A stretch of 64,000 nt of DNA from Pedobacter sp. BMA (lineage in GTDB: Bacteria; Bacteroidota; Bacteroidia; Sphingobacteriales; Sphingobacteriaceae): positions 310,001 through 374,000 of the forward strand of contig NZ_LECU01000001.1 in NCBI RefSeq assembly GCF_001027745.1, given 5' to 3'. The notes beneath the pieces were generated by a model. It ran no database searches, was not told the DNA's origin, and saw nothing but the letters and a program-made list of their open reading frames with translations. The first letter of the stretch is position 1. Each line of letters opens with the position of its first letter. A program made the position numbers and the translations under genes. Positions 10,032 through 17,610 of this stretch are shown here, piece by piece.

Positions 10032-10910
10032 ATGAAATACAAATTACTAACCATTATAGCGGCTGGAAGCATTTTACTGGCCAGTTGTCAGTCTAAATCA
10101 CAAACAGAGACTTCAAGTTCAAAAGATTCTACCCAACAGGCAAGTCCTGCTACAGAAGATACAAGTCCGGCTGTAGATGTTACAAAGATAAAAGTGGCAG
10201 ATGCTAAAACCATCCTTGCGCGCAAGCAGGTTCCGATTTTATGTTATCACCAGGTAAGAAACTGGAAACCTACAGATGGAAAAGTAGGTAAAGACTACAT
10301 TGTAGAAATTCAGAATTTCAAGGACCAGATGAAAATGCTGTCGGACAGTGGATACCACACCATTTTACCTGATCAGTTATATGCTTATCTTAATACGGGT
10401 GCCACTCTGCCAAGTAAACCCATTATGCTTACTTTTGATGATACCGATGAAGATCAGTTTACGATTGTAAGGCCAACGCTGGATAAACTGGGATACAAGG
10501 CGGTTTATTTTATCATGACGGTTTCCATTGGCAGAAAGGGAAAGTTTGTGGATTACATGAGCAAAGAGCAGATCAAACAACTTTCGGATGAAGGGAACGT
10601 TATTGGCTCGCATACCTATGACCACAAGAACTTCAAAAAATATGCTGGTAAAGACTGGGAAGAACAGTTAGACAAACCCACAAAAAAACTGGAGGAAATT
10701 ACCGGTAAGACCATAACTGAGTTTGCCTATCCCTTTGGTTTATGGAACGCGGAAGGAATTCCTGAATTGAAGAAACGCGGTTTCAGAATGGCCTATCAGC
10801 TGTCGACCAAACGTGACGAGAAAGATCCGTTGTTTACTATCCGCAGGATAATTGCCAGTGGTTACTGGAGTCCAAAAACATTAAGCAATAGCATAAAAAA
10901 CAGTTTCTAA
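10032..10910 (+). CDS. Polysaccharide deacetylase (NodB-like) lipoprotein, copy 1
   Basis: A 292-residue lipoprotein (lipobox LASC, Cys19) with a Ser/Thr-rich linker and a carbohydrate esterase 4 / NodB homology domain. The metal triad is visible: 'LTFDDTDED' gives Asp136/Asp137 and 'GSHTYDHKN' gives His194 and His198. 'EFAYPFG' supplies the later conserved motif. Family members remove N- or O-acetyl groups from chitin, peptidoglycan or other polysaccharides in the periplasm or at the outer membrane; the substrate here is unknown. A close paralogue follows 75 bases downstream in the same orientation, separated by a hairpin. The stretch 'ILARKQVPILCYHQVRNW' just before the domain is shared between the copies. 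Confidence 0.88.
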   Translation: MKYKLLTIIAAGSILLASCQSKSQTETSSSKDSTQQASPATEDTSPAVDVTKIKVADAKTILARKQVPILCYHQVRNWKPTDGKVGKDYIVEIQNFKDQMKMLSDSGYHTILPDQLYAYLNTGATLPSKPIMLTFDDTDEDQFTIVRPTLDKLGYKAVYFIMTVSIGRKGKFVDYMSKEQIKQLSDEGNVIGSHTYDHKNFKKYAGKDWEEQLDKPTKKLEEITGKTITEFAYPFGLWNAEGIPELKKRGFRMAYQLSTKRDEKDPLFTIRRIIASGYWSPKTLSNSIKNSF

Positions 10911-10923
10911 AATTAAAGCATAT

Positions 10924-10960
10924 AAAACCGTTGTCTTATTGAGGATAACGGTTTTCTTTT
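10924..10960 (+). terminator. Intrinsic terminator between the two deacetylase genes
   Basis: AAAACCGTTGTC and GATAACGGTTTT form a stem with one mismatch, followed by CTTTT. It separates the tandem copies into at least partly independent transcripts. Confidence 0.7.
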
Positions 10961-10985
10961 ACCTGATATCACCACATATCTTCTC

Positions 10986-11849
10986 ATGAAAAGATTTTCC
11001 TTACTGGCCATGGTTATTCCGGCCCTTATCGGATCCTGCACTGCTGATTCGAAAAAACAGGTTTCACAAAACAAAAAAGACAGTACAGAAATACAGGTTA
11101 CAGATAGCGTTAACCGAAAAGCCGCAGATAACAAAACTATTCTGGCTCGGAGAGAAGTGCCTGTTTTATGCTATCATCAGATCAGAAACAATATTGCCAG
11201 CGACAGTAAGCGGGCTCATGACGATATCATTGCGCCAGACAAATTCAGAGAACATATTAAAATGCTGGCCGATAGTGGCTATCATACCATTCAGCCAGAC
11301 CAGCTTTACAATTACCTAGTGTACGGCGCAAAACTTCCTGATAAACCAATCATCATCAGTTTTGATGATACCGATGAAGATCAGTTTACTGTTGGCAATA
11401 CAACCTTAAAAAAATATGGTTTCAAAGGTGTTTATTTCATTATGACGGTATCTATAGGCAGAAAAGGCAGAATCAGTTACATGACCAAAGCGCAGATTAA
11501 GCAATTAGCTGATGAGGGTAATACCATCGCCAGCCATACTTACGACCATAAAAACTTTGCACAATTTACTGAAGAAGACTGGAAGACACAAATTGATGAA
11601 CCCACCAGAAAACTTGAAGAAATAACGGGTAAGAAAATAGAATACTTTGCCTATCCTTATGGTGTGTATAAATCGTCGACTTTACATAAACTCAAAGAAC
11701 ATGGCTTCAAGGCCGCTTTCATTCTTTCGACTGCGAGAGATGAACAATATCCCCTCCTTACCATTAGAAGAATTATAGATCCGGGTAGATACACGGCTAA
11801 AAATCTATATTACAGCATCAATAAGAGCTTTAATAAAACAAAATCATAG
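10986..11849 (+). CDS. Polysaccharide deacetylase (NodB-like) lipoprotein, copy 2
   Basis: A 287-residue tandem paralogue of the preceding gene, clearly alignable over its length. The lipobox is IGSC with Cys18. The NodB metal and catalytic residues are kept: Asp127/Asp128 in 'SFDDTDEDQF' and His184/His188 in 'ASHTYDHKN', followed by 'YFAYPYGVY'. Both copies therefore look active, arguing for divergence in substrate or expression rather than decay. The linker after the lipobox differs completely from copy 1. A lipoprotein gene with a DUF3298-like domain follows 39 bases downstream, so the two may be co-transcribed. The exact acetylated substrate cannot be read from the sequence. Confidence 0.88.
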   Translation: MKRFSLLAMVIPALIGSCTADSKKQVSQNKKDSTEIQVTDSVNRKAADNKTILARREVPVLCYHQIRNNIASDSKRAHDDIIAPDKFREHIKMLADSGYHTIQPDQLYNYLVYGAKLPDKPIIISFDDTDEDQFTVGNTTLKKYGFKGVYFIMTVSIGRKGRISYMTKAQIKQLADEGNTIASHTYDHKNFAQFTEEDWKTQIDEPTRKLEEITGKKIEYFAYPYGVYKSSTLHKLKEHGFKAAFILSTARDEQYPLLTIRRIIDPGRYTAKNLYYSINKSFNKTKS

Positions 11850-11888
11850 TTTCGTATGTAGGTTTAACGTGAGGTCATCTATTATACT

Positions 11889-13058
11889 ATGAAAAAATAC
11901 ATCTTACCTGCACTGCTAGGGTTATCGATATTAACTGCCTGTAACCGTAGCAAAGAGGATCAACAAAGTAGTACAGAAGCGGATAGTACCGCCACTGTAC
12001 GTAAAGAACTTGAACAAAACTTTTATAAGCGACTGGAGGGAACCATTGCGGGAAAAACGGTTGTAATGAACTTGCAGAAAATTGACGGCGATTACGATGG
12101 CGATTATTACTACGACGGTTACTGGCTGAATTTATCTACCGATACTATTATCGGTAAAGACAGTGTTGTATTGTTTGAAAACAGTTATTATGATTATTAC
12201 TTTGACAAAGCGGCAAAGCAACCGCGCTTGTTGCTGAAATGGACGGGCAATGGTTTTAGCGGAAGCTGGACAAGTGGAGATCAATCAAAAACCTTTCCGG
12301 TTAGTCTTACCGAAAAGTACCCTGAAGGAAGTTACGAATTTAAAGCAGGCATAGTTGAAGATTCTGTAAAGGCCTTTGATGGCCAGGTCAAATCGCCCGT
12401 TGCAACCATCAGCTTTGAATATGTTAAACCGGTTAAGAGTGGTGAGCATGAAAAATGGCTCGACAACCAGTTAAAACGAATTTCGGGAATCAGGTTAGGT
12501 AAGGTAGATAGAGAACCGGGTTTTAAAAGCATTGCTGAAGCCTATTTTAGCGATTACAAAAAGGAGATTGCAGAACAGCAGAAAAACGGTCCGGACCGGG
12601 GTTTTATGCAGTGGATGAATTATACCAATAACAGTCAGCAATCTCTGGCTTACAACGAGCACGGTTATGTGGTGATTGATTTCCTGGCAGATAGCTATAC
12701 CGGAGGCGCACATGGCAATTATAGCAGTACAATGTATTGCCTTGACGTTCAGAATAGAAAACAAATGATTCTGAGCGATGTGGTCAAAATTGATTCAACT
12801 ACCTTGCAGGGCTTATTGGAAAAAAACCTGAGAAAGCAATACAATATTAAGACCGGCGAGGCATTGAGCACAGTGCTTTTCGATAACTTCCTCAAACCAA
12901 ACGGCAATTTTTACTTCAACAGCAAGGGCCTGGCCTTTATGTATAACCCCTATGAAGTAGCGAGCTATGCACAAGGCCAGATTGTGGTATTCATTCCGTT
13001 TAATGAATTGAAAAGTTACGTCGTACCTGCTTTTGCAGAAAGAATCGGACTGAAATAA
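11889..13058 (+). CDS. Lipoprotein with C-terminal DUF3298/RsiV-like domain
   Basis: The 389-residue product has a lipobox LTAC (Cys18). Residues 30-150 form a region of unknown function rich in Y, D and G ('GDYDGDYYYDGYWLNL'). From about 165 onward it resembles the DUF4163 plus DUF3298 pair found in RsiV and PdaC-like proteins: 'DFLADSYTGGAHGNYSSTMY', a 'ILSDVV' strand, and C-terminal 'FIPFNELKSYV'. In some relatives this domain binds peptidoglycan-related ligands or lysozyme; that role is not established here. Its position behind two deacetylase lipoproteins suggests a cell-envelope function, which is inference. It ends a few bases before a convergent small lipoprotein gene. Confidence 0.75.
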   Translation: MKKYILPALLGLSILTACNRSKEDQQSSTEADSTATVRKELEQNFYKRLEGTIAGKTVVMNLQKIDGDYDGDYYYDGYWLNLSTDTIIGKDSVVLFENSYYDYYFDKAAKQPRLLLKWTGNGFSGSWTSGDQSKTFPVSLTEKYPEGSYEFKAGIVEDSVKAFDGQVKSPVATISFEYVKPVKSGEHEKWLDNQLKRISGIRLGKVDREPGFKSIAEAYFSDYKKEIAEQQKNGPDRGFMQWMNYTNNSQQSLAYNEHGYVVIDFLADSYTGGAHGNYSSTMYCLDVQNRKQMILSDVVKIDSTTLQGLLEKNLRKQYNIKTGEALSTVLFDNFLKPNGNFYFNSKGLAFMYNPYEVASYAQGQIVVFIPFNELKSYVVPAFAERIGLK

Positions 13059-13065
13059 CCTGATG

Positions 13066-13371
13066 TTATTTTACAATAACTTCTGATACTTCGATGAGCT
13101 CGGGACCACCTTCAACAGGGTAGCCTGAAACCTTTGTACCTTTCAAAGAAACCTGTTTATCCAGATACGTATCTAAATTTAATGAACTGCTTTTTAAGGC
13201 ATAGGGTCTCCCTCCCGAGTTAATGGTATGCGTACCATATTGGTAGGTAGTTATACCCATTTTCTGTAAGTTTCCGGTTAGGGAAACGACATCAGAACCA
13301 CTGGTGTTTTGCATTGAGCTGCAGCCAGAAAGGGCAGCTACGAATAAGGTTAACATGAGTATTTTTTTCAT
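13066..13371 (-). CDS. Small lipoprotein of unknown function
   Basis: The 101-residue product has a signal peptide with lipobox LSGC (Cys17) and a mature part of about 84 residues. Its short beta-strands ('VVSLTGNLQKMG', 'TYLDKQVSLKGTKVSG', 'ELIEVSEVIVK') resemble a small OB-fold-like lipoprotein, but I do not recognise a named family. The downstream neighbour on the same strand is the BtuF-like gene, behind a gap of more than 40 bases; upstream it converges with the DUF3298 lipoprotein. The short palindrome GTTATT-TTAC-AATAAC at 13065-13080 overlaps its stop codon. Confidence 0.7.
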   Translation of the reverse strand: MKKILMLTLFVAALSGCSSMQNTSGSDVVSLTGNLQKMGITTYQYGTHTINSGGRPYALKSSSLNLDTYLDKQVSLKGTKVSGYPVEGGPELIEVSEVIVK

Positions 13372-13414
13372 GATGCAGTTAATTATTTATTTATAACCAA
13401 GGAACATCAGAAAG

Positions 13415-14212
13415 CTAATAAAGTTCTTTTTGGAATTCAAAAAAATACTGCACCGCCTTCACTAGTCGGCTCCCATACCAGCTGAACATTTCTCCATCTA
13501 CCAGCATAATTCTGGTATCAGGAAGTGCAGCCTGAATTTCCTCAATATGTTTTTCTCTAAACGGATACGGCTCTGATGAAAGCAAGACCAGTTCACAGTT
13601 AGTAGCTTTCAGCTGCTCCATTGTAATTTCGGGATAGCGATCTTGCCTGATGACATTAGTCATTCCGTTTGTTAACAATACATCATTGATGAAGGTATTG
13701 TAACCTGCTGCCATAAATGGTTTTCGCCAGATGAGGTAGGCCACCCTCTTATTAATATTGTGCTGTAGGGCAAGTGTCTTTAAATCGTTAAAACCTGCTG
13801 ATATGAGGTGATTAAGGTAAGCGGCTTCGGGTTCCCGATCTACCAGTCCTCCTATCTGACTGATGGTTTTCATGGCATCCTCTACTGTAAAAATATCACT
13901 CATCCATACCGGAAAATCCCTGGCAAGCTCTTCGATATCACTTTGCGTATTTTCTTCCTTATTCCCGATGATGAGGTCGGGCTTCATTGCGCGGATTAAA
14001 TCGATATTGAGTTTTTTAGTCCCTCCCACTTTTGTTCTTCCGGCAAACTTTTCAATGGGATGAATGCAAAACTTCGTTAGCCCAATGATTTCCTGATCCA
14101 ACCCTAATTCGAACAGGAGTTCCGTTTGGGATGGAACGACAGAAATAATCCTTTGAGGAGGGAAGTTTATGGTGATTTCATTTCCTAACTGATCGGTAAA
14201 GGACTTTTGCAT
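13415..14212 (-). CDS. Helical-backbone metal receptor / BtuF-like binding protein without signal peptide
   Basis: A 265-residue protein of the periplasmic-binding-protein-2 (TroA/BtuF) superfamily. 'RIISVVPSQTELLFELG' (about 21-37) and 'IRAMKPDLIIGNKEENTQ' are typical of vitamin B12 or siderophore-binding proteins, and 'AYLIWRKPFMAAGYNTFIND' matches the BtuF-like C-lobe. These proteins normally deliver ligand to an ABC importer. Here the protein starts directly with 'MQKSFTDQLGNEITIN', with no signal peptide or lipobox, and no permease or ATPase of the BtuCD type is nearby. It may act in the cytoplasm or have a missed upstream start, but the -7 box lies only four bases before this ATG, which supports the start as given. 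Confidence 0.75.
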   Translation of the reverse strand: MQKSFTDQLGNEITINFPPQRIISVVPSQTELLFELGLDQEIIGLTKFCIHPIEKFAGRTKVGGTKKLNIDLIRAMKPDLIIGNKEENTQSDIEELARDFPVWMSDIFTVEDAMKTISQIGGLVDREPEAAYLNHLISAGFNDLKTLALQHNINKRVAYLIWRKPFMAAGYNTFINDVLLTNGMTNVIRQDRYPEITMEQLKATNCELVLLSSEPYPFREKHIEEIQAALPDTRIMLVDGEMFSWYGSRLVKAVQYFFEFQKELY

Positions 14213-14216
14213 AGCG

Positions 14217-14224
14217 CAAATATA
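14217..14224 (-). promoter_or_regulatory. -7 box immediately before the BtuF-like start codon
   Basis: On the minus strand TATATTTG (14224-14217) is followed by four bases and then ATG, so the transcript would be leaderless or nearly so. No good -33 TTG was seen at the usual distance. Confidence 0.45.
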
Positions 14225-14349
14225 GGGGTTTTCGCTGTTGCACTTATTACCGTATTTTACTGCGCCCCGAAGAAGAATGCGACGGGGCAGCAGAAAGTAT
14301 TTTTATTAAGAAAGCTCTATTGGTTAATTTGGTATAAATGATCACCAAT

Positions 14350-15033
14350 TTAGTGATGTACTGCGACATCTTCTTTGATTACGCCATCAGCAATATGCAG
14401 TATGCGATTGCCATAAGTGGCATTTTTCTCTGAATGCGTAACCTGAATAATGGTGATCCCGTCTTCCTGGTTCAGCTTTTTAAACAAAGTCATAATTTCT
14501 TCTGCCTGAACCGACTGTAAATTTCCGGTGGGTTCGTCGGCCAGGATCACCGTAGGTTGTGCAGCCAAAGCCCGGGCAATGCCTACCAACTGCTGTTGGC
14601 CACCTGAGAGCTGATTGGGAAAAAGATCTTTTTTAGCTACAATATTGAAACGATCCAATAAATCTGCAATCCTGCTGGCCCTCTCGGAACCCGGTACTTT
14701 TTTATACAACAACGGGGCTTCGATATTCTCGTAAACCGTCATTTCGTCTATCAGATGATAAGCCTGAAACACGAAACCGATGTGATTGCGATAAAGTTCT
14801 ATTCTTTTACGCTCACTGAGGCTGTTTACATTTTCACCTGAAAATTCATAGGTACCATAAGTTGGATCCTCAAGCATCCCCAGGATATTAAGCAAAGTTG
14901 ATTTGCCCGCTCCTGAAGGGCCCATAATGGACACAAATTCTCCCTGACTGATAGTCGCGCTTACATTGCGAAGCACGTAACTTTTATTGCCTTTTGAGGC
15001 ATAGTATTTTTCAATATTTTTTAGTTCGATCAT
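14350..15033 (-). CDS. ABC transporter ATPase, MacB/LolD type, with variant D-loop
   Basis: A 227-residue ATP-binding subunit for an FtsX/MacB-type mechanotransmission ABC system. Walker [10 protein letters not shown], signature LSGGQQQ, Walker B '[10 protein letters not shown]' and an H-loop 'VTHS' are present. Two positions are unusual: the signature is followed by L where MacB-type ATPases have R ([15 protein letters not shown]), and the D-loop reads GNLQS rather than GNLDS. ATG at 15033 is chosen because it gives the standard start '[11 protein letters not shown]'; an upstream ATG at 15144 would add 37 residues encoded by intergenic repeat sequence. It is the last gene of the seven-gene efflux operon. 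The second ATPase of the operon is canonical. Confidence 0.88.
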   Translation of the reverse strand: MIELKNIEKYYASKGNKSYVLRNVSATISQGEFVSIMGPSGAGKSTLLNILGMLEDPTYGTYEFSGENVNSLSERKRIELYRNHIGFVFQAYHLIDEMTVYENIEAPLLYKKVPGSERASRIADLLDRFNIVAKKDLFPNQLSGGQQQLVGIARALAAQPTVILADEPTGNLQSVQAEEIMTLFKKLNQEDGITIIQVTHSEKNATYGNRILHIADGVIKEDVAVHH

Positions 15034-15121
15034 ATTTGTAAGGTTGATGGCCGGAGGGTTCAGGGCAAGAAGGTTCCGGACGCGTAAGCCTTCAACCTTA
15101 AAACCCTTTACCTTCCTGCCC
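15034..15121. repeat. Intergenic repeat, copy A1
   Basis: The 88 bases between the last permease and the last ATPase are built of GGTTGAAGG/CCTTCAACC-like words that can fold on themselves. The right end (CCTTAAAACCC then TTATTCATATTTAAGTGC) closely resembles 17522-17640, so the spacer appears duplicated with the gene. Confidence 0.5.
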
Positions 15122-17521
15122 TTATTCATATTTAAGTGCATCAATGGTATTGGTTACTGCAGCTTTGTAAGACTTGAGGCTTACGGTAACTAAGGTAATC
15201 ACCATGGAGATTACCATCGCCAGTGCAAATGGCCATATACTGATATCAATGCGGTAAGCAAAGCCTGAAAGCCATTTCGAAATGAATAAATAAGCCAGGG
15301 GCCACGCCACGATATTGGCAATAAAAACCATGACCAGAAATGATCCGTTGAGCATTTTGACCAATTCAATAGTTGAAGCACCTAGTACTTTCCTGATGGC
15401 TACTTCTTTGGTTCGCTGGGTAGCCACAAAAGAAATTAAGCCAAATAACCCGATAAAGGAAATGAAAATGATGACACCCGCAAAAAATTTAAATAAAGTT
15501 CCCATGATTCTTTCAGTTTCGTAGTACTGACTGATATCATCATCAACAAAGGAGGAGCTGTAAAAATTCTCAGGAAAAGTGTCATTCCAGATTTTTTCTA
15601 TTTGTGGCATCACCGAAAGGATGAGCCTGCTATCCATTTTAACGGCGAGGTTCCGGTAACTTTCTTTCATTGGCACGATCACTATGGGTGATATCGGATC
15701 ATGTAAACTCAGGTTGTTAAAATCTTTTACTACTCCTACAATGGTACCCTCTTTCCCCCATAATCTGATCTTTTTACCCAGCGCGTCGTTAAAGTTAACA
15801 ACATTCAGTTTTTTGAGCATGGTTTCATTAACCACGAGCTCTTTGATCGTATCACTTTTGGAAAAGCCTTTGCCGGCAACAAATGTCATCCCAAAGGTGT
15901 CGAAGTAATGCTCATCTGCTACTTTTGTATTGGCCTGAAAATTGGCCGTTTCAGTACCATTGTATTTAAAATTGCTTTCGTTATTGTTGCCCGATGAAGG
16001 CGGATTTCTACAAAAGCTGGTAGATACCACGCCAGGCAGTTTTGAGATCCGCTCCTGAAACACCTGGTATTTCAACACACTTAAACTATCGTTTCTCACA
16101 CTCACCATTGCTATTGCAGAGGGGTTGAAACCGAGTGGCTTTTCTCTCATATAGTTCATCTGTCGCAATACTACCAGTGTACCAATAATAAGCACTACAG
16201 TAATTGTGAACTGCACAATAACCAATATTTTGCGTAAACTCAGGCCACCTGCATTGGCGGTAATTTTATTTTTGATAGCTAAAGCCGGACTGAATTGCGA
16301 CATTACCATCGCCGGATAAAAACCAGCAAGTAAGCTTACAACCAGTACCAAAGCAATCATAAAAATAAAAATCACCGGATGTTGAATGATACTAAAGGAA
16401 ATATCATCATGAAATAACTTTTTCATACCAGGTAAAGCAACTTCAGTTAATACGCAGGCAACAAGTAATGATAGTGCACTTATCGTTAGCGTTTCTGTTA
16501 GGAACTGAACAACCAGTTGTCTTTTCAGGCTGCCCATTACTTTGCGAACCCCAACTTCTTTACTTCTGCTAACGGCCTGGGCTGTGGCCAGGTTAATAAA
16601 ATTGATGCATGCTGTAAGCAGTAGAAAAACACCGATGATCGCCAGGCCATAAAGTTCTTTGCGGGGCATTGTTTTATTGGCAAAATTCCCCAGATTATCG
16701 TTGTAATGAATATCTGTTAAGGCTTGTGCGCTCACTTCCTCCTTAGATGACGCATTTTTTTCAAAGTATTTTTCAGAAAACTTAGGTAGTGCGGCTCTTA
16801 TTTCATCAATTGATACACCCTTCTTTAAAAGGAAGTAACACTCATCATTCGATGAGGTGTTTCCCCACTGATCGAATTTCTCATCTTTATAACTTCTAAA
16901 CGTTTGATACGAGACCACAATATTAAGGGGGAAAGAGGTGTTTTCAGGCATATCTTCAAGAATACCAGTTACTCTAAAGTTTTCTCTGTTTTGGTAATTG
17001 ATGGTTTTACCGATCGCTTTAGTCCAGTCCCCAAAAAACCTGGCAGCCATCTGCTTTGATAAAACAACCGTGTGAGGTGCCGTTAATGATTCATCGGGAT
17101 TTCCCTGTAGCCACTTAAAACTCATGATCTCGAAGAACGCCGGGTCTGCATAAAACACGTCCTCCAGCACTTTCACTCTTTCCTTTCCAGAAACATCTTT
17201 TACTTTTATAATTCCGCCGTCCTGCCGGATGGCTCCAACCTTTTCAATTTGATTTTTAAAATCATTCCTCAACGCATCCGGAGCGGGCTTCGGCACGCCC
17301 TGCGATTCCCCAAACCCATCTCCTGAAGTCCAGTTGGTAGTTAAGCGATAAATCCGGTTCTGATCTTTAAAACCTTCATCAAAACTCATCTGATAGCGGA
17401 TGAAAATAAAAATAAGGATACAGCTGGCCATGCCTATAGACAGACCCAGAATATTAATGAATGTATAACCCTTGTTTTTCCAAAGGTTTCGCCAGGCGAT
17501 TTTAAGGTTGAGTTTGAACAT
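15122..17521 (-). CDS. ABC transporter permease (FtsX/MacB-like), fourth of four
   Basis: A 799-residue membrane protein with two MacB-like halves. An N-terminal membrane helix after 'LKIAWRNLWKNKGYTFINIL' precedes an extracytoplasmic MacB_PCD-type domain and three helices of an FtsX domain ('NFINLATAQAVSRSKEVGVRK'). The second half repeats this and ends in 'GLISFVATQRTKEVAIRKVLG' plus three helices. The C-terminal 'DALKYE' is shared by all four permeases in this operon. Such proteins couple ATP hydrolysis in the cytoplasm to movement of the periplasmic domain and usually export or extract peptides, lipids or drugs. The substrate is unknown. Full-length, with no sign of decay. Confidence 0.88.
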   Translation of the reverse strand: MFKLNLKIAWRNLWKNKGYTFINILGLSIGMASCILIFIFIRYQMSFDEGFKDQNRIYRLTTNWTSGDGFGESQGVPKPAPDALRNDFKNQIEKVGAIRQDGGIIKVKDVSGKERVKVLEDVFYADPAFFEIMSFKWLQGNPDESLTAPHTVVLSKQMAARFFGDWTKAIGKTINYQNRENFRVTGILEDMPENTSFPLNIVVSYQTFRSYKDEKFDQWGNTSSNDECYFLLKKGVSIDEIRAALPKFSEKYFEKNASSKEEVSAQALTDIHYNDNLGNFANKTMPRKELYGLAIIGVFLLLTACINFINLATAQAVSRSKEVGVRKVMGSLKRQLVVQFLTETLTISALSLLVACVLTEVALPGMKKLFHDDISFSIIQHPVIFIFMIALVLVVSLLAGFYPAMVMSQFSPALAIKNKITANAGGLSLRKILVIVQFTITVVLIIGTLVVLRQMNYMREKPLGFNPSAIAMVSVRNDSLSVLKYQVFQERISKLPGVVSTSFCRNPPSSGNNNESNFKYNGTETANFQANTKVADEHYFDTFGMTFVAGKGFSKSDTIKELVVNETMLKKLNVVNFNDALGKKIRLWGKEGTIVGVVKDFNNLSLHDPISPIVIVPMKESYRNLAVKMDSRLILSVMPQIEKIWNDTFPENFYSSSFVDDDISQYYETERIMGTLFKFFAGVIIFISFIGLFGLISFVATQRTKEVAIRKVLGASTIELVKMLNGSFLVMVFIANIVAWPLAYLFISKWLSGFAYRIDISIWPFALAMVISMVITLVTVSLKSYKAAVTNTIDALKYE

Positions 17522-17610
17522 ATTTTTAAAGGTTGAAGGTTAAAAAGCTTGAAGGCTGGAAGGTGTTGGTTGCTTTAGCCCTTCACCTTAAACCTTCCAC
17601 TTTCCTATCT
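17522..17610. repeat. Intergenic repeat, copy A2
   Basis: An 89-base spacer between permeases three and four, composed of GGTTGAAGGTTAA- and CCTTCACCTTAAACC-like words able to form a hairpin. It resembles 15034-15121 in composition and at the end adjoining the upstream permease's stop codon. Confidence 0.5.

Noticed and set aside
15034..15144. Longer start for the terminal ATPase at 15144
   Set aside because: The added 37 residues would be encoded by low-complexity intergenic repeat and run into the end of the upstream permease gene; ATG at 15033 gives the normal family start.
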